A stretch of 64,000 nucleotides of DNA from Leuctra nigra (taxonomy: Eukaryota > Arthropoda > Insecta > Plecoptera > Leuctridae): NCBI GenBank assembly GCA_934045905.1, contig OW203762.1:5394001-5458000 (forward strand). The letters run 5' to 3'. The notes below the pieces were generated by a model, which worked only from the letters and a program-made list of their open reading frames with translations, made no database searches and was not told the DNA's origin. A program made the translations under genes and the position numbers. Each line of letters opens with the position of its first letter. Positions within the stretch are counted from its first letter, which is position 1. Below are positions 42,101 through 45,425 of this stretch, piece after piece.

Positions 42101-43685
42101 GGGTAGCGGCGTGCGCTGCGAGGGAATAGCCTGAGGGCTTCGGAAGGGTGGATACAGTGAGACCCGGCTGTCGCCTGCAAGTAGTGTTTACCACGGTCGC
42201 TTGGCGCGCTGATAACTGAACACCTTTACCGACCATGGTGATGCTAGCGATCCCAAGTAGTCGTGGTAGGAACTAATTTTCCTGTCTCGTGACCGCTTTA
42301 CCCCGTAGCCCCTCTAGCTAGGGGTCTATACTCAAGGATACAAGTGCTCAGTCGCTTTTGCAATCAAGAGAGAAAAATTGTTTCATAAGTGGGTGTAACT
42401 TTGACAGGACGTTCACATGATCAGTCTGTCTGTATTTTAGTAGCATTTTCTATCTTTGGTTTGTGCCTTGTTAAATAGGCGTTGTCTATTCAACAAAACC
42501 GTGCAAAACTCTGAAACTTCCGATAAGATTAGAGACCAAACCCGTTAACCAATTGATCTCAAATTTTAATCATGATTAGATGAAAGACAAACTTAGGGTT
42601 ATTATCACTTAGCACATTTTTGAAATTTAATTTTATACTCAATTTTATACAAATTATTCACCAAAAATCCACTGATTATTAGTTATTACTAATAAACGAA
42701 ACAAAAAATTAAAAATGTACCAAGAGATAACCCTAAGTTTGTCAATTATCTAATCATCATCATTAAAATTTCAAATCATTTGGTCAACCCATTTCGTCTC
42801 CAATCGTATCCAAAAAAATCTACAAAGAGCAGCAAAATTGCTCGTGCTTGCAGCACCTTAGGCAAGCGGCACCGTTCATACAGCACACTCTCCGTTGTGC
42901 GGGGTTTTGTCTGCACTGTCCAGCTCACATCGATCAACCAATCGATATGACACTGTAAGTAAACAGAAGCAAGTTGGATACAAACCTGTTGACAAAATCC
43001 TTGATGAAATCCACGATCTTGAATACGCAGATGCTGAACGCCTTGATGGCTCTGTCCTCAATCTGATGTGGCTTGTGCAGATACAGGTTGGTGAAGACGG
43101 TCTGCGCGAGGGAATGTCCCTCGAGCCACGACACCAGACACGCCAGCGTGGAGTCAATGATGCCGATCTGCTCCGCTGGGCTCAGGTCCTGCAGCTTCAG
43201 CTCGCCCGCCTCCACGGCCTGGTCGAAGTTCAGGGCGGTTTTACTCCCCCGGTTGCACAGCATCCCGGCGTCCATCTTGGGGTCCATCATCTCGATGGCC
43301 GACATCGCCTCAAACAGGCCGAACAGTTCGTCGTGGAGCAATTCACCCATCTCGAGACCTGCCGAGAAGAAACACAGAATTAAATGTAAATTAATGGAAT
43401 ATCACATCTTACCATTCATGAATCATTCAAACTTCACACATCAATAGATATACAGGGAAACATCTAAGATATTAATTCTATACAAATTTGTTTCATGAGA
43501 AACTCAAGATTAATTCGAAAGACCTAAGTAACCTAGGTGGATAGTTTATTTATGGACAAAGTTGATATATTTATAAGAGTTTACCTTTGACAGCTTTGAA
43601 AAAGTCATCGGTTACGTCGACCCAGTTATAGTTGACACGGGTCATTGGTTGGCACGCCATGTCATAGCCGTCGTCTCCATACAAG
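1..43685 (-). CDS. Naa35: NAA35 (MAK10 homologue), NatC acetyltransferase auxiliary subunit; ten exons, both ends incomplete
   Basis: NAA35 anchors the NatC complex (NAA30 catalytic, NAA38 small subunit), which acetylates N-terminal Met followed by a hydrophobic residue on nascent chains at the ribosome. Joined exons in transcript order: 43585-43685, 42986-43358, 39803-39965, 22342-22528, 21517-21698, 20527-20718, 4207-4423, 2498-2781, 1613-1900, 1-125. Every junction is GT-AG and all phases agree, giving about 704 codons with no stop. Conserved blocks run in family order: [18 protein letters not shown] near residue 50, [58 protein letters not shown], a lysine-rich stretch, [10 protein letters not shown] and LLAGGHKK near the end. 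The human protein is about 725 residues. The extreme N-terminus should be in an exon above 43685, and roughly six C-terminal codons lie beyond base 1. Identification is certain at family level. Annotation in the ten exon entries belongs to this one gene. Confidence 0.96.
126..469. other. NAA35 intron 9, first part; nothing recognised
   Basis: AT-rich intronic sequence with no supported open reading frame or repeat. It ends at the 8-bp target duplication of the next element. Confidence 0.6.
470..963. mobile_element. hAT-like MITE, 494 bp
   Basis: The terminal inverted repeats start TAGAGGTC and end GACCTCTA. They are flanked by a perfect 8-bp duplication ATTTAACA at 462-469 and 964-971. Both subterminal regions are packed with the palindrome TACCCGGGTA and ACCCGGGT, and the core is AT-rich with poly-A runs. 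There is no coding capacity. The 8-bp duplication and the terminal sequence indicate hAT-superfamily mobilisation in trans. Confidence 0.85.
964..1612. other. NAA35 intron 9, remainder
   Basis: AT-rich sequence without a recognisable gene or complete element. The short open frames here show no family features. Confidence 0.55.
1613..1900 (-). CDS. Naa35: NAA35 exon ([12 protein letters not shown] block)
   Basis: 288 bp, 96 codons, phase 0 to 0. The acceptor is CCCCCAG and the donor is GAG/GTAACG. It encodes [33 protein letters not shown], and a C-terminal helix ending in ANPDQE. It matches the human NMCAGMFKTMVAF and [10 protein letters not shown] blocks. Confidence 0.96.
2150..2470. repeat. 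Dispersed repeat in NAA35 intron 8
   Basis: GC-richer than the rest of the intron. Its first 70 bases, ending in AAACCCGGTACC and CATGTAGCCTACT, reappear in diverged form at 9107-9182, so it is a dispersed repeat, class unknown. The open frames across it continue from the neighbouring exon by chance. Confidence 0.55.
2498..2781 (-). CDS. Naa35: NAA35 exon (SGFELELYS block and lysine-rich tract)
   Basis: 284 bp. The acceptor is CGCGCAG and the donor is CAG/GTGAGA. It encodes [20 protein letters not shown], a tyrosine- and tryptophan-rich helix ([17 protein letters not shown]), and then a basic tract of about 20 residues dominated by K ([15 protein letters not shown]). The human protein has the same order and a similar KKTKKKKK tract, which may contact the ribosome or RNA (inference). 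Confidence 0.96.
2782..3319. other. NAA35 intron 7, first part; nothing recognised
   Basis: AT-rich intron sequence between the exon at 2498-2781 and the piggyBac-like MITE. No supported feature. Confidence 0.55.
3320..4056. mobile_element. piggyBac-like MITE, about 737 bp with TTAA duplications
   Basis: TTAA at 3320-3323 and 4053-4056 flanks terminal inverted repeats CCCTTTCCCGGGC and GCCCGGGAAAGGG. The TTAA target and CCC start are diagnostic of the piggyBac superfamily. A GGGCGGTGGGAA motif recurs inside both ends. There is no transposase frame, so it would depend on an element elsewhere. Confidence 0.88.
4057..4206. other. Intronic spacer next to the NAA35 exon at 4207
   Basis: Short AT-rich stretch between the piggyBac-like MITE and the exon, containing the splice donor GTACGC at 4201-4206 (minus strand). 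Confidence 0.5.
4207..4423 (-). CDS. Naa35: NAA35 exon ([11 protein letters not shown] block)
   Basis: 217 bp. The acceptor is CCTCAG and the donor is TTCG/GTACGC, a poor match beyond GT. It encodes [34 protein letters not shown] and LQDEAERVD, then PHLACF. Reading through the donor gives a short tail ending in a stop, so the splice is required to reach GTWILYH in the next exon. The intron upstream of this exon is 16.1 kb. Confidence 0.95.
4678..5343. mobile_element. hAT-type MITE, left arm truncated, hosting a nested Tc1/mariner MITE
   Basis: It matches the complete copy at 57812-58401 over both subterminal arms (GTTTGTAACATTGTTTAAC and its reverse near 4935-4960). The right end is CTCCGTG at 5343; the left arm stops at about 4678, inside the inverted repeat. 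A separate palindromic element occupies 4977-5162, exactly where the 58-kb copy is uninterrupted. Confidence 0.75.
4977..5162. mobile_element. Palindromic Tc1/mariner-type MITE, 186 bp
   Basis: Near-perfect hairpin with arms of about 85 bp. It begins TAGACCATTTTAAATATTAT and ends with the reverse complement. Removing it restores GTATTCATTGG, the sequence present at 58200-58210 in the sister copy of the host MITE, so the target was TA. The same family forms the ends of 18434-19618. Confidence 0.85.
5382..6039. mobile_element. hAT-like MITE, 658 bp, rich in GTAAC repeats
   Basis: Terminal repeats CAGGGTTGGGTAGTAACTT and its near complement ending CCCAACCCTG. The 8-bp duplication TCTTTTCC is at 5374-5381 and 6040-6047. 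Subterminal regions consist of many GTAACTTT/AAGTTAC and GTAACGCGTTAC copies, plausible transposase binding sites. A C homopolymer of about 24 bases sits near 5827-5850. Confidence 0.87.
6067..6553. mobile_element. PIF/Harbinger-like MITE, 487 bp
   Basis: Ends AGGCTGATGCACAATTG and CAATTGTGCATCAGGCT, flanked by the 3-bp duplication TAA. A heptamer TAAACAC/CTAAACA is repeated several times near the right end (6484-6530). There is no coding sequence. The 3-bp TAA target is typical of PIF/Harbinger. The sequence inside the arms is not conserved with any other element here. Confidence 0.72.
6554..7397. other. NAA35 intron 6 interval without a recognised feature
   Basis: AT-rich sequence between two PIF/Harbinger-like MITEs. 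The open frame on the minus strand at 7158-7457 overlaps the hairpin of the next element and is not a gene. Confidence 0.5.
7398..7556. mobile_element. PIF/Harbinger-like hairpin MITE, 159 bp
   Basis: Ends AGCCCCATTTACACGGTG and its complement CACCGTGTAAATGGGGCT, with TAA duplications at 7395-7397 and 7557-7559. The arms (about 50 bp) contain CAATTTCTTGAACAACTTCT and its complement, with only one or two mismatches, so a transcript would fold into a long hairpin. Confidence 0.83.
7557..8827. other. NAA35 intron 6 interval without a recognised feature
   Basis: No family-level similarity recognised in any frame. A segment at 7950-8170 is less AT-rich and free of simple repeats, but has no open frame that I can assign. 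Confidence 0.5.
8828..9070 (+). repeat. 18-bp minisatellite, about 13 units
   Basis: Two alternating 18-mers, AACATGGATTTCCTCGCC and AACATGGCTATCCTGGAC, with variants. Because the unit is a multiple of three it keeps a frame open (8874-9068, repeated NMDFLANMA), which is a by-product of the repeat and not evidence of a protein. Confidence 0.8.
9107..9182. repeat. Second copy of the dispersed repeat seen at 2150
   Basis: Shares GAGAATGTA, GAAACCCGGTACCG and CATGTAGCCTAC in the same order and spacing as the start of the 2150-2470 repeat. TGTAGCCTAC is then reiterated three times. Confidence 0.55.
9183..10027. other. Sequence upstream of the transposase-like gene
   Basis: No complete element boundaries could be proved. 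It should contain the 5' end of whatever transposon encodes the gene at 10028-13073, but I found no terminal inverted repeat pairing it with sequence after 13073. Confidence 0.4.
10028..13073 (+). pseudogene. Transposase-like multi-copy protein, split by a LINE and frameshifted
   Basis: Three pieces read in order: 10028-10475 (N-terminal, with [10 protein letters not shown] and [10 protein letters not shown] as a likely zinc-binding module, then a serine-rich stretch), 11384-12823 (479 codons), and a frame change near 12800 continuing to 13073 ([13 protein letters not shown] to a stop). The central part has [27 protein letters not shown], and [20 protein letters not shown]. Its aspartates and the following glutamate could be a DDE-type catalytic set (inference). 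I recall this arrangement from repeated, uncharacterised insect genes, but I cannot name the transposon superfamily. It lies antisense to NAA35 inside intron 6. The LINE insertion leaves the two flanking parts in the same frame, so it was intact when hit. A non-transposon domesticated gene is less likely because it is broken. Confidence 0.7.
10476..11378 (+). mobile_element. 5'-truncated LINE, reverse transcriptase C-terminal part
   Basis: The frame at 10489-11220 contains the catalytic block [11 protein letters not shown], then [26 protein letters not shown] and [11 protein letters not shown], the usual order in the C-terminal half of non-LTR reverse transcriptases. A nonsense codon at 11218 interrupts the last part ([17 protein letters not shown] follows). 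The 3' end is a short (TA)n run. The insertion is flanked by AAAAACAAAAAA on both sides, a target duplication. The endonuclease and N-terminal half of the reverse transcriptase are missing, as expected for truncated reverse transcription. Confidence 0.87.
13074..13808. other. Intron 6 interval after the transposase-like gene
   Basis: AT-rich. GACCCCATACAAGGTTGAG at 13150 might belong to the end of the transposon, but no partner was found on the left. Otherwise nothing recognised. Confidence 0.4.
13809..14684 (-). mobile_element. Non-autonomous Helitron-like element, family H1
   Basis: On the minus strand it starts TTGAGCGAGCGAAGCGAGCG and ends with a short hairpin (CGCTC ... GAGCG) a few bases before the terminal CTAG, which is followed by T. 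It is inserted between A and T with no target duplication, as Helitrons are. The 876 bp have no coding capacity, only diverged internal repeats around CAATTTGAAA and CCAACATT. Copies with both ends occur at 17603-18430, 31515-33275, 31812-32681, 45037-53940 and 47109-48165. Confidence 0.82.
14692..16702. mobile_element. Foldback element built of two inverted tandem arrays, 2011 bp
   Basis: Perfect ends ACGTGCGTGAAGTTGGCACC and its complement, with a 9-bp duplication AATAACAAT at 14683-14691 and 16703-16711. The left half holds about seven direct units of 123-150 bp; the right half holds about seven units in the opposite orientation. Symmetry turns over near 15670. Each unit contains ATCGATCTGAAATTCTCC, TTAGTGCTGATTTAGTGC and GCAACCCCTGGGAAGTA. 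Longer and shorter units alternate because GCCAACTTCACGGTC is present or absent. The 9-bp duplication suggests a Mutator-type transposase supplied elsewhere. There is no coding sequence. Confidence 0.85.
16712..17602. other. Intron 6 interval between foldback and Helitron elements
   Basis: Contains GATCAAAATCGGAGGGGGTCA near 17037 and GGCGCGGAATTACCC near 17080, phrases that recur in looser form in the long-inverted-repeat element at 45.3 and 51.9 kb. It is probably a degraded transposon end. No gene seen. Confidence 0.45.
17603..18430 (-). mobile_element. Non-autonomous Helitron-like element, family H1
   Basis: Minus-strand copy with the same start (18430, GAGCGAGCGTAGCGAGCG) and the same CTAG end with hairpin (17603-17606), preceded on the plus strand by A. 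The internal sequence is more diverged, with a repeated motif TGGATTTCAAAAAAATTATGG. The base after the 5' end is C rather than T, perhaps because of the adjacent later insertion at 18434. Confidence 0.75.
18434..19618. mobile_element. Tc1/mariner-type MITE interrupted by a hAT element
   Basis: Outer ends TAGACCAATTCAGAAATTAT and its complement ending GAATTGGTCTA. The sequence is clearly related to 4977-5162 (shared GGCTCTG and CATGCAGTATGATTTTCC). Removing the hAT element at 18554-19543 leaves a palindrome of about 190 bp. Confidence 0.78.
18554..19543. mobile_element. hAT-like non-autonomous element, 990 bp
   Basis: Ends CAGGGGCGTGC and GCACGCCCCTG with a perfect 8-bp duplication GATATATG at 18546-18553 and 19544-19551. 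Near-terminal TGCCTAGxxxG motifs recur at both ends. There is a C homopolymer at about 18628. No transposase frame. Confidence 0.88.
19619..20526. other. End of NAA35 intron 6; nothing recognised
   Basis: AT-rich, no element boundaries and no supported coding sequence. The donor for the exon at 20527 lies at its right edge. Confidence 0.5.
20527..20718 (-). CDS. Naa35: NAA35 exon ([11 protein letters not shown] block)
   Basis: 192 bp, exactly 64 codons, phase 0 to 0. The acceptor is CTCGCAG and the donor is CAG/GTATTC. It encodes [20 protein letters not shown] and [14 protein letters not shown], which align with SPCVLSRSLLQ and SPPVLSPKCYLYNN of the human protein. Confidence 0.95.
20923..20957. 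repeat. Perfect 13-bp inverted repeat in intron 5
   Basis: CACTATGACGGTC and GACCGTCATAGTG are separated by nine bases. Related GGTCTTA and GACGGTC words occur through 20810-20940, suggesting a degraded MITE, but no target duplication was found. Confidence 0.5.
20988..21140. repeat. Long hairpin, arms about 68 bp, loop about 17
   Basis: Left arm 20988-21055 and right arm 21073-21140 are almost exact complements, including TGAAACCATGTGTGGTTTCA, itself palindromic, and ACGTAAAAAAGTTGA. It is shaped like a recently inserted MITE, but no clean target duplication is visible. Lying in NAA35 intron 5, it would be transcribed with the gene. Confidence 0.65.
21141..21516. other. NAA35 intron 5 remainder
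   Basis: AT-rich sequence with no recognised feature. Confidence 0.5.
21517..21698 (-). CDS. Naa35: NAA35 exon ([18 protein letters not shown] block)
   Basis: 182 bp. The acceptor is CTTCCAG and the donor is GTGAGT. It encodes [20 protein letters not shown] followed by FPRYTKI, almost identical to the family consensus, then [20 protein letters not shown]. Phase enters at 1 and exits at 0. Confidence 0.96.
21699..22341. other. NAA35 intron 4
   Basis: 643-bp intron without recognised repeats or coding sequence. Confidence 0.6.
22342..22528 (-). CDS. Naa35: NAA35 exon (RIKFTRLLY block)
   Basis: 187 bp. The acceptor is CCTGGTAG and the donor is the consensus GTAAGT. It encodes [20 protein letters not shown], matching RVKFTRVLLTVLIAFTKK in human NAA35, then a helical segment ending in GVQGGTE. 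It is joined across a 17.3-kb intron to the preceding exon with phase preserved. Confidence 0.94.
22529..22849. other. Original part of NAA35 intron 3, left of the nested hAT
   Basis: Contains a G homopolymer at about 22623-22639 and no other feature. The last eight bases, TAAGCCAT, are the target duplication of the hAT insertion. Confidence 0.6.
23822..25209 (-). repeat. 3' LTR of the gypsy element, split by a hAT element
   Basis: On the minus strand the LTR starts TGTGATGTTGGC and ends TAACAACA. Without the hAT insertion it is about 200 bp. It shares about 140 bp with the LTR at 29318-29458. A purine tract AAAAAGGGGGA directly precedes it on the minus strand (25210-25220), the expected plus-strand primer. 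Confidence 0.85.
23976..25153. mobile_element. hAT-like non-autonomous element inside the LTR, 1178 bp
   Basis: Ends CAGTGGCGGCTCGT and ACGAGCCGCCACTG with 8-bp duplication ATGTTCAC at 23968-23975 and 25154-25161. It carries the same termini as the element at 43732-44774. The interior is AT-rich with a GC-rich block near 24970, and no transposase was seen. Confidence 0.9.
25292..27940 (-). pseudogene. gypsy reverse transcriptase, RNase H and integrase
   Basis: Reverse transcriptase motifs: [44 protein letters not shown] and [11 protein letters not shown]. RNase H is followed by the chromatographic spacer with [10 protein letters not shown] and CQHC (integrase zinc finger), then the DDE region with VSDNGPQF and [13 protein letters not shown] stop (VDY then stop) near 26060 cuts the integrase core after its first aspartate block, and another stop near 25650 removes the tail. 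The first part before 27805 is frameshifted. Confidence 0.88.
28014..28667 (-). pseudogene. gypsy nucleocapsid and protease part
   Basis: Contains two zinc knuckles ([15 protein letters not shown] and [14 protein letters not shown]) and an aspartic protease with [10 protein letters not shown]. The frame ends after LLGQSAIRS; the continuation toward reverse transcriptase ([10 protein letters not shown]) is in another frame, a frameshift near 28015. Confidence 0.85.
28671..29303 (-). pseudogene. gypsy Gag, capsid-like part
   Basis: About 210 codons. The likely start is the methionine of MVLGDEAN, after a few codons from the leader. A helical retrotransposon Gag pattern follows ([20 protein letters not shown], then [20 protein letters not shown] and [20 protein letters not shown]). 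An in-frame TGA at 28668 separates it from the nucleocapsid part that continues in the same frame, so a single base change or stop readthrough would explain the break. Confidence 0.85.
29318..29458 (-). repeat. Partial 5' LTR of the gypsy element
   Basis: Matches 23822-23967 almost base for base, then stops at CTAGAGAC (29451-29458). The remaining LTR bases are absent here, but a matching piece starting with the same CTAGAGAC is found at 33571-33635. Confidence 0.82.
29459..29967. other. Unassigned sequence between LTR fragment and composite repeat
   Basis: No coding potential recognised and no copy elsewhere in the window. It lies between the two halves of the LTR. Confidence 0.45.
31515..33275 (-). 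mobile_element. Helitron H1 copy interrupted by another H1 copy
   Basis: The minus-strand start is at 33275 and the CTAG end at 31515. It is inserted in a (TAC)n/(TTA)n microsatellite of repeat F2, between A and T. The outer copy is split into 31515-31811 and 32682-33275. These match 13809-14684 across the whole length, with the break falling inside CATTATTAG of that copy. Confidence 0.85.
31812..32681 (+). mobile_element. Helitron H1 copy nested in its own family, plus strand
   Basis: 870 bp, starts TTGAGCGAGCGAAGCGAGCG and ends GAGCGTTTTTCTAG. The flanks, joined without it, give CATTATTAGTTTC, exactly the sequence of the 13809-14684 copy, proving an A/T insertion without duplication. No coding capacity. 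Confidence 0.9.
33571..33635 (-). repeat. LTR fragment of the gypsy element
   Basis: CTAGAGACTATGTTCAC through CATCACA matches the part of the LTR missing at 29458. The first eight bases repeat those at 29451-29458. It is either the displaced other half of the 5' LTR or a fragment of an independent copy. Confidence 0.65.
33861..34487 (+). pseudogene. LINE endonuclease domain fragment
   Basis: In-frame segment with [31 protein letters not shown] (the DFN catalytic block) and [12 protein letters not shown] frameshift near 34255 moves the SDHRLL block to the frame used by 34261-35307, and upstream frames are broken by stops. Confidence 0.8.
34261..35307 (+). pseudogene. LINE linker and N-terminal reverse transcriptase fragment
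   Basis: 348 codons, starting in the endonuclease C-terminal block ([13 protein letters not shown]), then a long charged linker rich in R, K and E, then reverse transcriptase motifs up to [14 protein letters not shown]. The frame runs into GGWLRGGG and a stop at the junction with the LTR element. The catalytic aspartates are absent. Confidence 0.82.
35310..35528 (-). repeat. 3' LTR (left) of the gag-protease element
   Basis: 219 bp, bounded by TGTTG and TAACA. It contains CTCTCTCTCT and AATAAT-rich stretches. Same sequence as 37858-38076. Confidence 0.92.
35729..37792 (-). pseudogene. Gag-protease polyprotein with C-terminal 20-residue repeats; two in-frame TAG codons
   Basis: One frame runs from 37792 to 35729 (about 687 codons), interrupted only by TAG near 37019 and TAG near 36254. 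Order: charged N-terminus, Gag helical domain ([60 protein letters not shown]), TAG, S/T/Q-rich linker, CCHC knuckles ([14 protein letters not shown] and [14 protein letters not shown]), and a protease fold with [22 protein letters not shown] and AIAF. The usual D-S/T-G is DPG here, so activity is doubtful. The tail repeats [17 protein letters not shown] about five times; in one repeat the Y codon is TAG. No pol follows. Whether the TAGs are mutations or are suppressed is open. Confidence 0.82.
37858..38076 (-). repeat. 5' LTR (right) of the gag-protease element
   Basis: 219 bp, followed on the minus strand by TCAGAAGTGGGATATAAAAG, the position of the primer-binding site; I cannot assign a tRNA. 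Confidence 0.92.
38701..39394. other. Right subterminal part of the 16.5-kb hAT element
   Basis: Rich in TTTCGCG words near 38770-38940. It contains CATCCTTCGAAACGTCGCG at 38999 preceded by a small stem, and ends in CGTTTAAAC copies and the hAT terminus. No gene. Confidence 0.55.
39395..39802. other. Original right part of NAA35 intron 3
   Basis: About 400 bp of ordinary AT-rich intron, starting with the TAAGCCAT duplication and ending at the splice donor of the exon 39803-39965 (minus strand). Confidence 0.6.
39803..39965 (-). CDS. Naa35: NAA35 exon (VFEEEDFQ block)
   Basis: 163 bp. The acceptor is GTTTCAG and the donor GAG/GTGTGA is weak. It encodes [18 protein letters not shown] and an acidic helix rich in E and R, matching [16 protein letters not shown] of human NAA35. 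Only about 32 bp of intron separate its acceptor from the end of the 2.34-kb hairpin element, so the branch point must lie in or very near transposon-derived DNA. Confidence 0.95.
39998..42337. mobile_element. Hairpin element with arms of about 945 bp, 2340 bp
   Basis: Left arm 39998-40944 and right arm 41398-42337 are nearly exact complements; the loop is 40945-41397. Ends are CCTTGAGTATAGACCCCTAG and its complement. A duplication ATACAAG (7 bp, or 8 bp GATACAAG) flanks it. The inner arm carries five or more copies of GCAATAAACGAACGxAxC. The superfamily is unclear; hAT or P are compatible with the duplication length. The loop contains a short plus-strand coding-like exon (41055-41150). High arm identity suggests a recent insertion or gene conversion between arms. 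Confidence 0.87.
41055..41150 (+). pseudogene. SGNH-hydrolase-like C-terminal exon fragment in the hairpin loop
   Basis: A 31-codon frame ends [20 protein letters not shown] and three more residues before TAA. DGIH fits block V (DxxH), which supplies the catalytic Asp and His of SGNH/GDSL hydrolases, and NAEGxxKL is the usual sequel near the C-terminus of such enzymes. It is preceded at 41050 by a good splice acceptor (TTTTTCTCTAG), and AATAAA overlaps the stop region. Upstream exons with the catalytic serine are absent. It is probably a captured last exon; chance similarity in a short frame is possible. Confidence 0.45.
42519..42820. mobile_element. MITE-like inverted repeat in NAA35 intron 2
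   Basis: Arms of about 75 bp: GAxACxAAACCCGTTAACC to ACAAACTTAGGGTTAT on the left, and their imperfect complement at 42721-42800 on the right. The target duplication is not resolved, so the limits are approximate. Confidence 0.6.
42986..43358 (-). CDS. Naa35: NAA35 exon with the MAK10 signature block
   Basis: 373 bp, the largest exon. The acceptor is CTCGGCAG and the donor is AACAG/GTTTGT. It encodes the most conserved part of the family: [20 protein letters not shown] followed by MDPKMDAGM, then [20 protein letters not shown]. It enters in phase 1 and leaves two bases, which join correctly to the next exon across a 3.0-kb intron. Confidence 0.96.
43585..43685 (-). CDS. Naa35: NAA35 exon, first one visible (N-terminal region)
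   Basis: 101 bp. The acceptor TGCAG ends at 43686 and the donor GTAAAC follows 43585. It encodes a segment with NWVDVTDDF, which aligns with the NWVDITQDF block of vertebrate NAA35. The first base is the third base of a codon, so at least one upstream coding exon is expected. The in-frame ATG at 43658-43660 could be an alternative start. Residues before it (GDDGYD) resemble the acidic DDDDSGW stretch of the human protein, so I prefer an upstream start that I could not find. Confidence 0.88.
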
Positions 43686-43731
43686 CTGCAAACAAAGAGA
43701 AGAAGTCATTCTTAGACCAAGCCGTTCATAC

Positions 43732-43788
43732 CAGTGGCGGTTTGTGGGTTTGAAAGTGGGGAGGCAGAAAAATATTTTATAATAACGT

Positions 43789-43830
<42 letters not shown>

Positions 43831-44774
43831 TAATTTATTGAGCTCATTAAATAGGTACACAATAGGGAAGTTTCGTGAAATTTTATTGCAGTAAATTTGT
43901 AAATATCATCATAAGTTATAATGATAAACACACATAACCCTCGAGAAATGTAAAATTTTCATTCATAAAAATCAATTTGAAATGGCACGAAATATTCTGG
44001 CGGGAAAAACGGCATGTTACTAGAAACGGGATAGTGATGTCATTTCAAGTCCACAACAATGTGTTACCATGGTGATCCACTTTGTTGCCATGGAAATTGA
44101 AGGAATGTGATGTCATGTCAATTTATTCTGTTTTAAATTTAGAAGAAATTTATCAAACTTTGTAACTGAATTTCTCGAAAACTATTCATCGAACAACAAA
44201 AATAATACTATATCTGTGTTCAGCAACATCTCAACTATAATAAAATAACCATTATTCTGAAATATTAGTTACAGAAAACTTCCCTATTGGTCTGTATTCA
44301 ACAATCGAGTCGTTGTTCTTCCATACATCAATAGTAAACGCGCGGGCAGAGCGGCGCGGGCAGAAAGCTTCATCGTTACTTCGGAGCCTCTCGGGCAGAT
44401 CCGTTTCACTGACGTCATCATAGCTCTGCATGCGTTGTGCTTACCCTGCACTCCCGCGCTTGCCACTCGCCTGTAGAAATCAGAGGCTACACGAGGCTGT
44501 AAGCAGCTCTGCCTCCCTTGCAGTCCGCGTATACGGCTAACGTGAATTCAGCAGCGCGCGCGCAGTCATTGTTGGGGATTGGCAAGGTGAATTAAACCAT
44601 TCAGTAGGTAAAGTAAAATACTAATCTTTATATAATTTAAAATTTAAATGATATACCTACACAGTCAATTATATATATGAAGTTAAGAGTTGTGAAATAC
44701 GACGCAATCCCTATCTTCTTCTCTAATATTAAGGGAGGCACAGCCTCCCTTGCCACATGCACAAACCGCCACTG
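43732..44774. mobile_element. hAT-like non-autonomous element, 1043 bp, beside the first visible NAA35 exon
   Basis: Ends CAGTGGCGGTTTGTG and CACAAACCGCCACTG. 8-bp duplication GTTCATAC at 43724-43731 and 44775-44782. Same family as 23976-25153. It contains a (TAA)n microsatellite at about 43797-43828 and a GC-rich segment near 44340-44570. It lies 46 bp upstream of the splice acceptor of the exon 43585-43685. Confidence 0.88.
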
Positions 44775-44782
44775 GTTCATAC

Positions 44783-45036
44783 GTAGTAAAATAATAATCA
44801 AAATTTAGGTACTACGGGAGGACATTTCTCAGTGCAGATTCAATAGAATAACCTAAATTTGTAATATTCTCAGACATTCTGTTTAAATCAGTTCACCAAG
44901 TTTGATTAAATTCCAAGATCCCTCTCAAAGCAATTGTTCATTAGTCATCGTACCTAACAAAAATGTTTCATTGTAACTGCAATGTCTTTGCAAAGAAATC
45001 TGCCAATTTAACAGAACCTAGGTAGAGTTTTTGTAA
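44783..45036. other. Spacer upstream of NAA35, nothing recognised
   Basis: Short AT-rich sequence between the hAT element and the 9-kb Helitron-like element. Confidence 0.5.
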
Positions 45037-45425
45037 CTAGGAAAACGCTCAGTGTAACGCGTTGATGAGCGAGCACAGAACATGCAACATCCCCAGTCAC
45101 GATAAACGACATGGCACACAATGATTTTCTCTGCAACTTTCCAATATCCACATAAATACTCTGGATAATTAACAGATCCATTGTGTCGTGAAGTCTTACC
45201 TACCTACCTACCTACATACTTTCCCCAGAAACTCTTGTGACATCCCATACTAAACTCGTAAAATTACAATTATTACTTGACTGATTGGGCTCGTTCCGCG
45301 TCAAATCGAGCGAACAAAACTTGGTAAAATTGTTTATAATCCTAAAGAAACATATACGTGTTTTTTTGTTTTGCCCTAACTCAATGGGGGTTGGCGTGCC
45401 GAACCCCTATAAAATCCCACTTTAA

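Noticed and set aside
43797..43828. (TAA)n and other microsatellites (48980-49020, 49960-49980) as features of interest
   Set aside because: They are ordinary microsatellites within hAT or F2 repeats.
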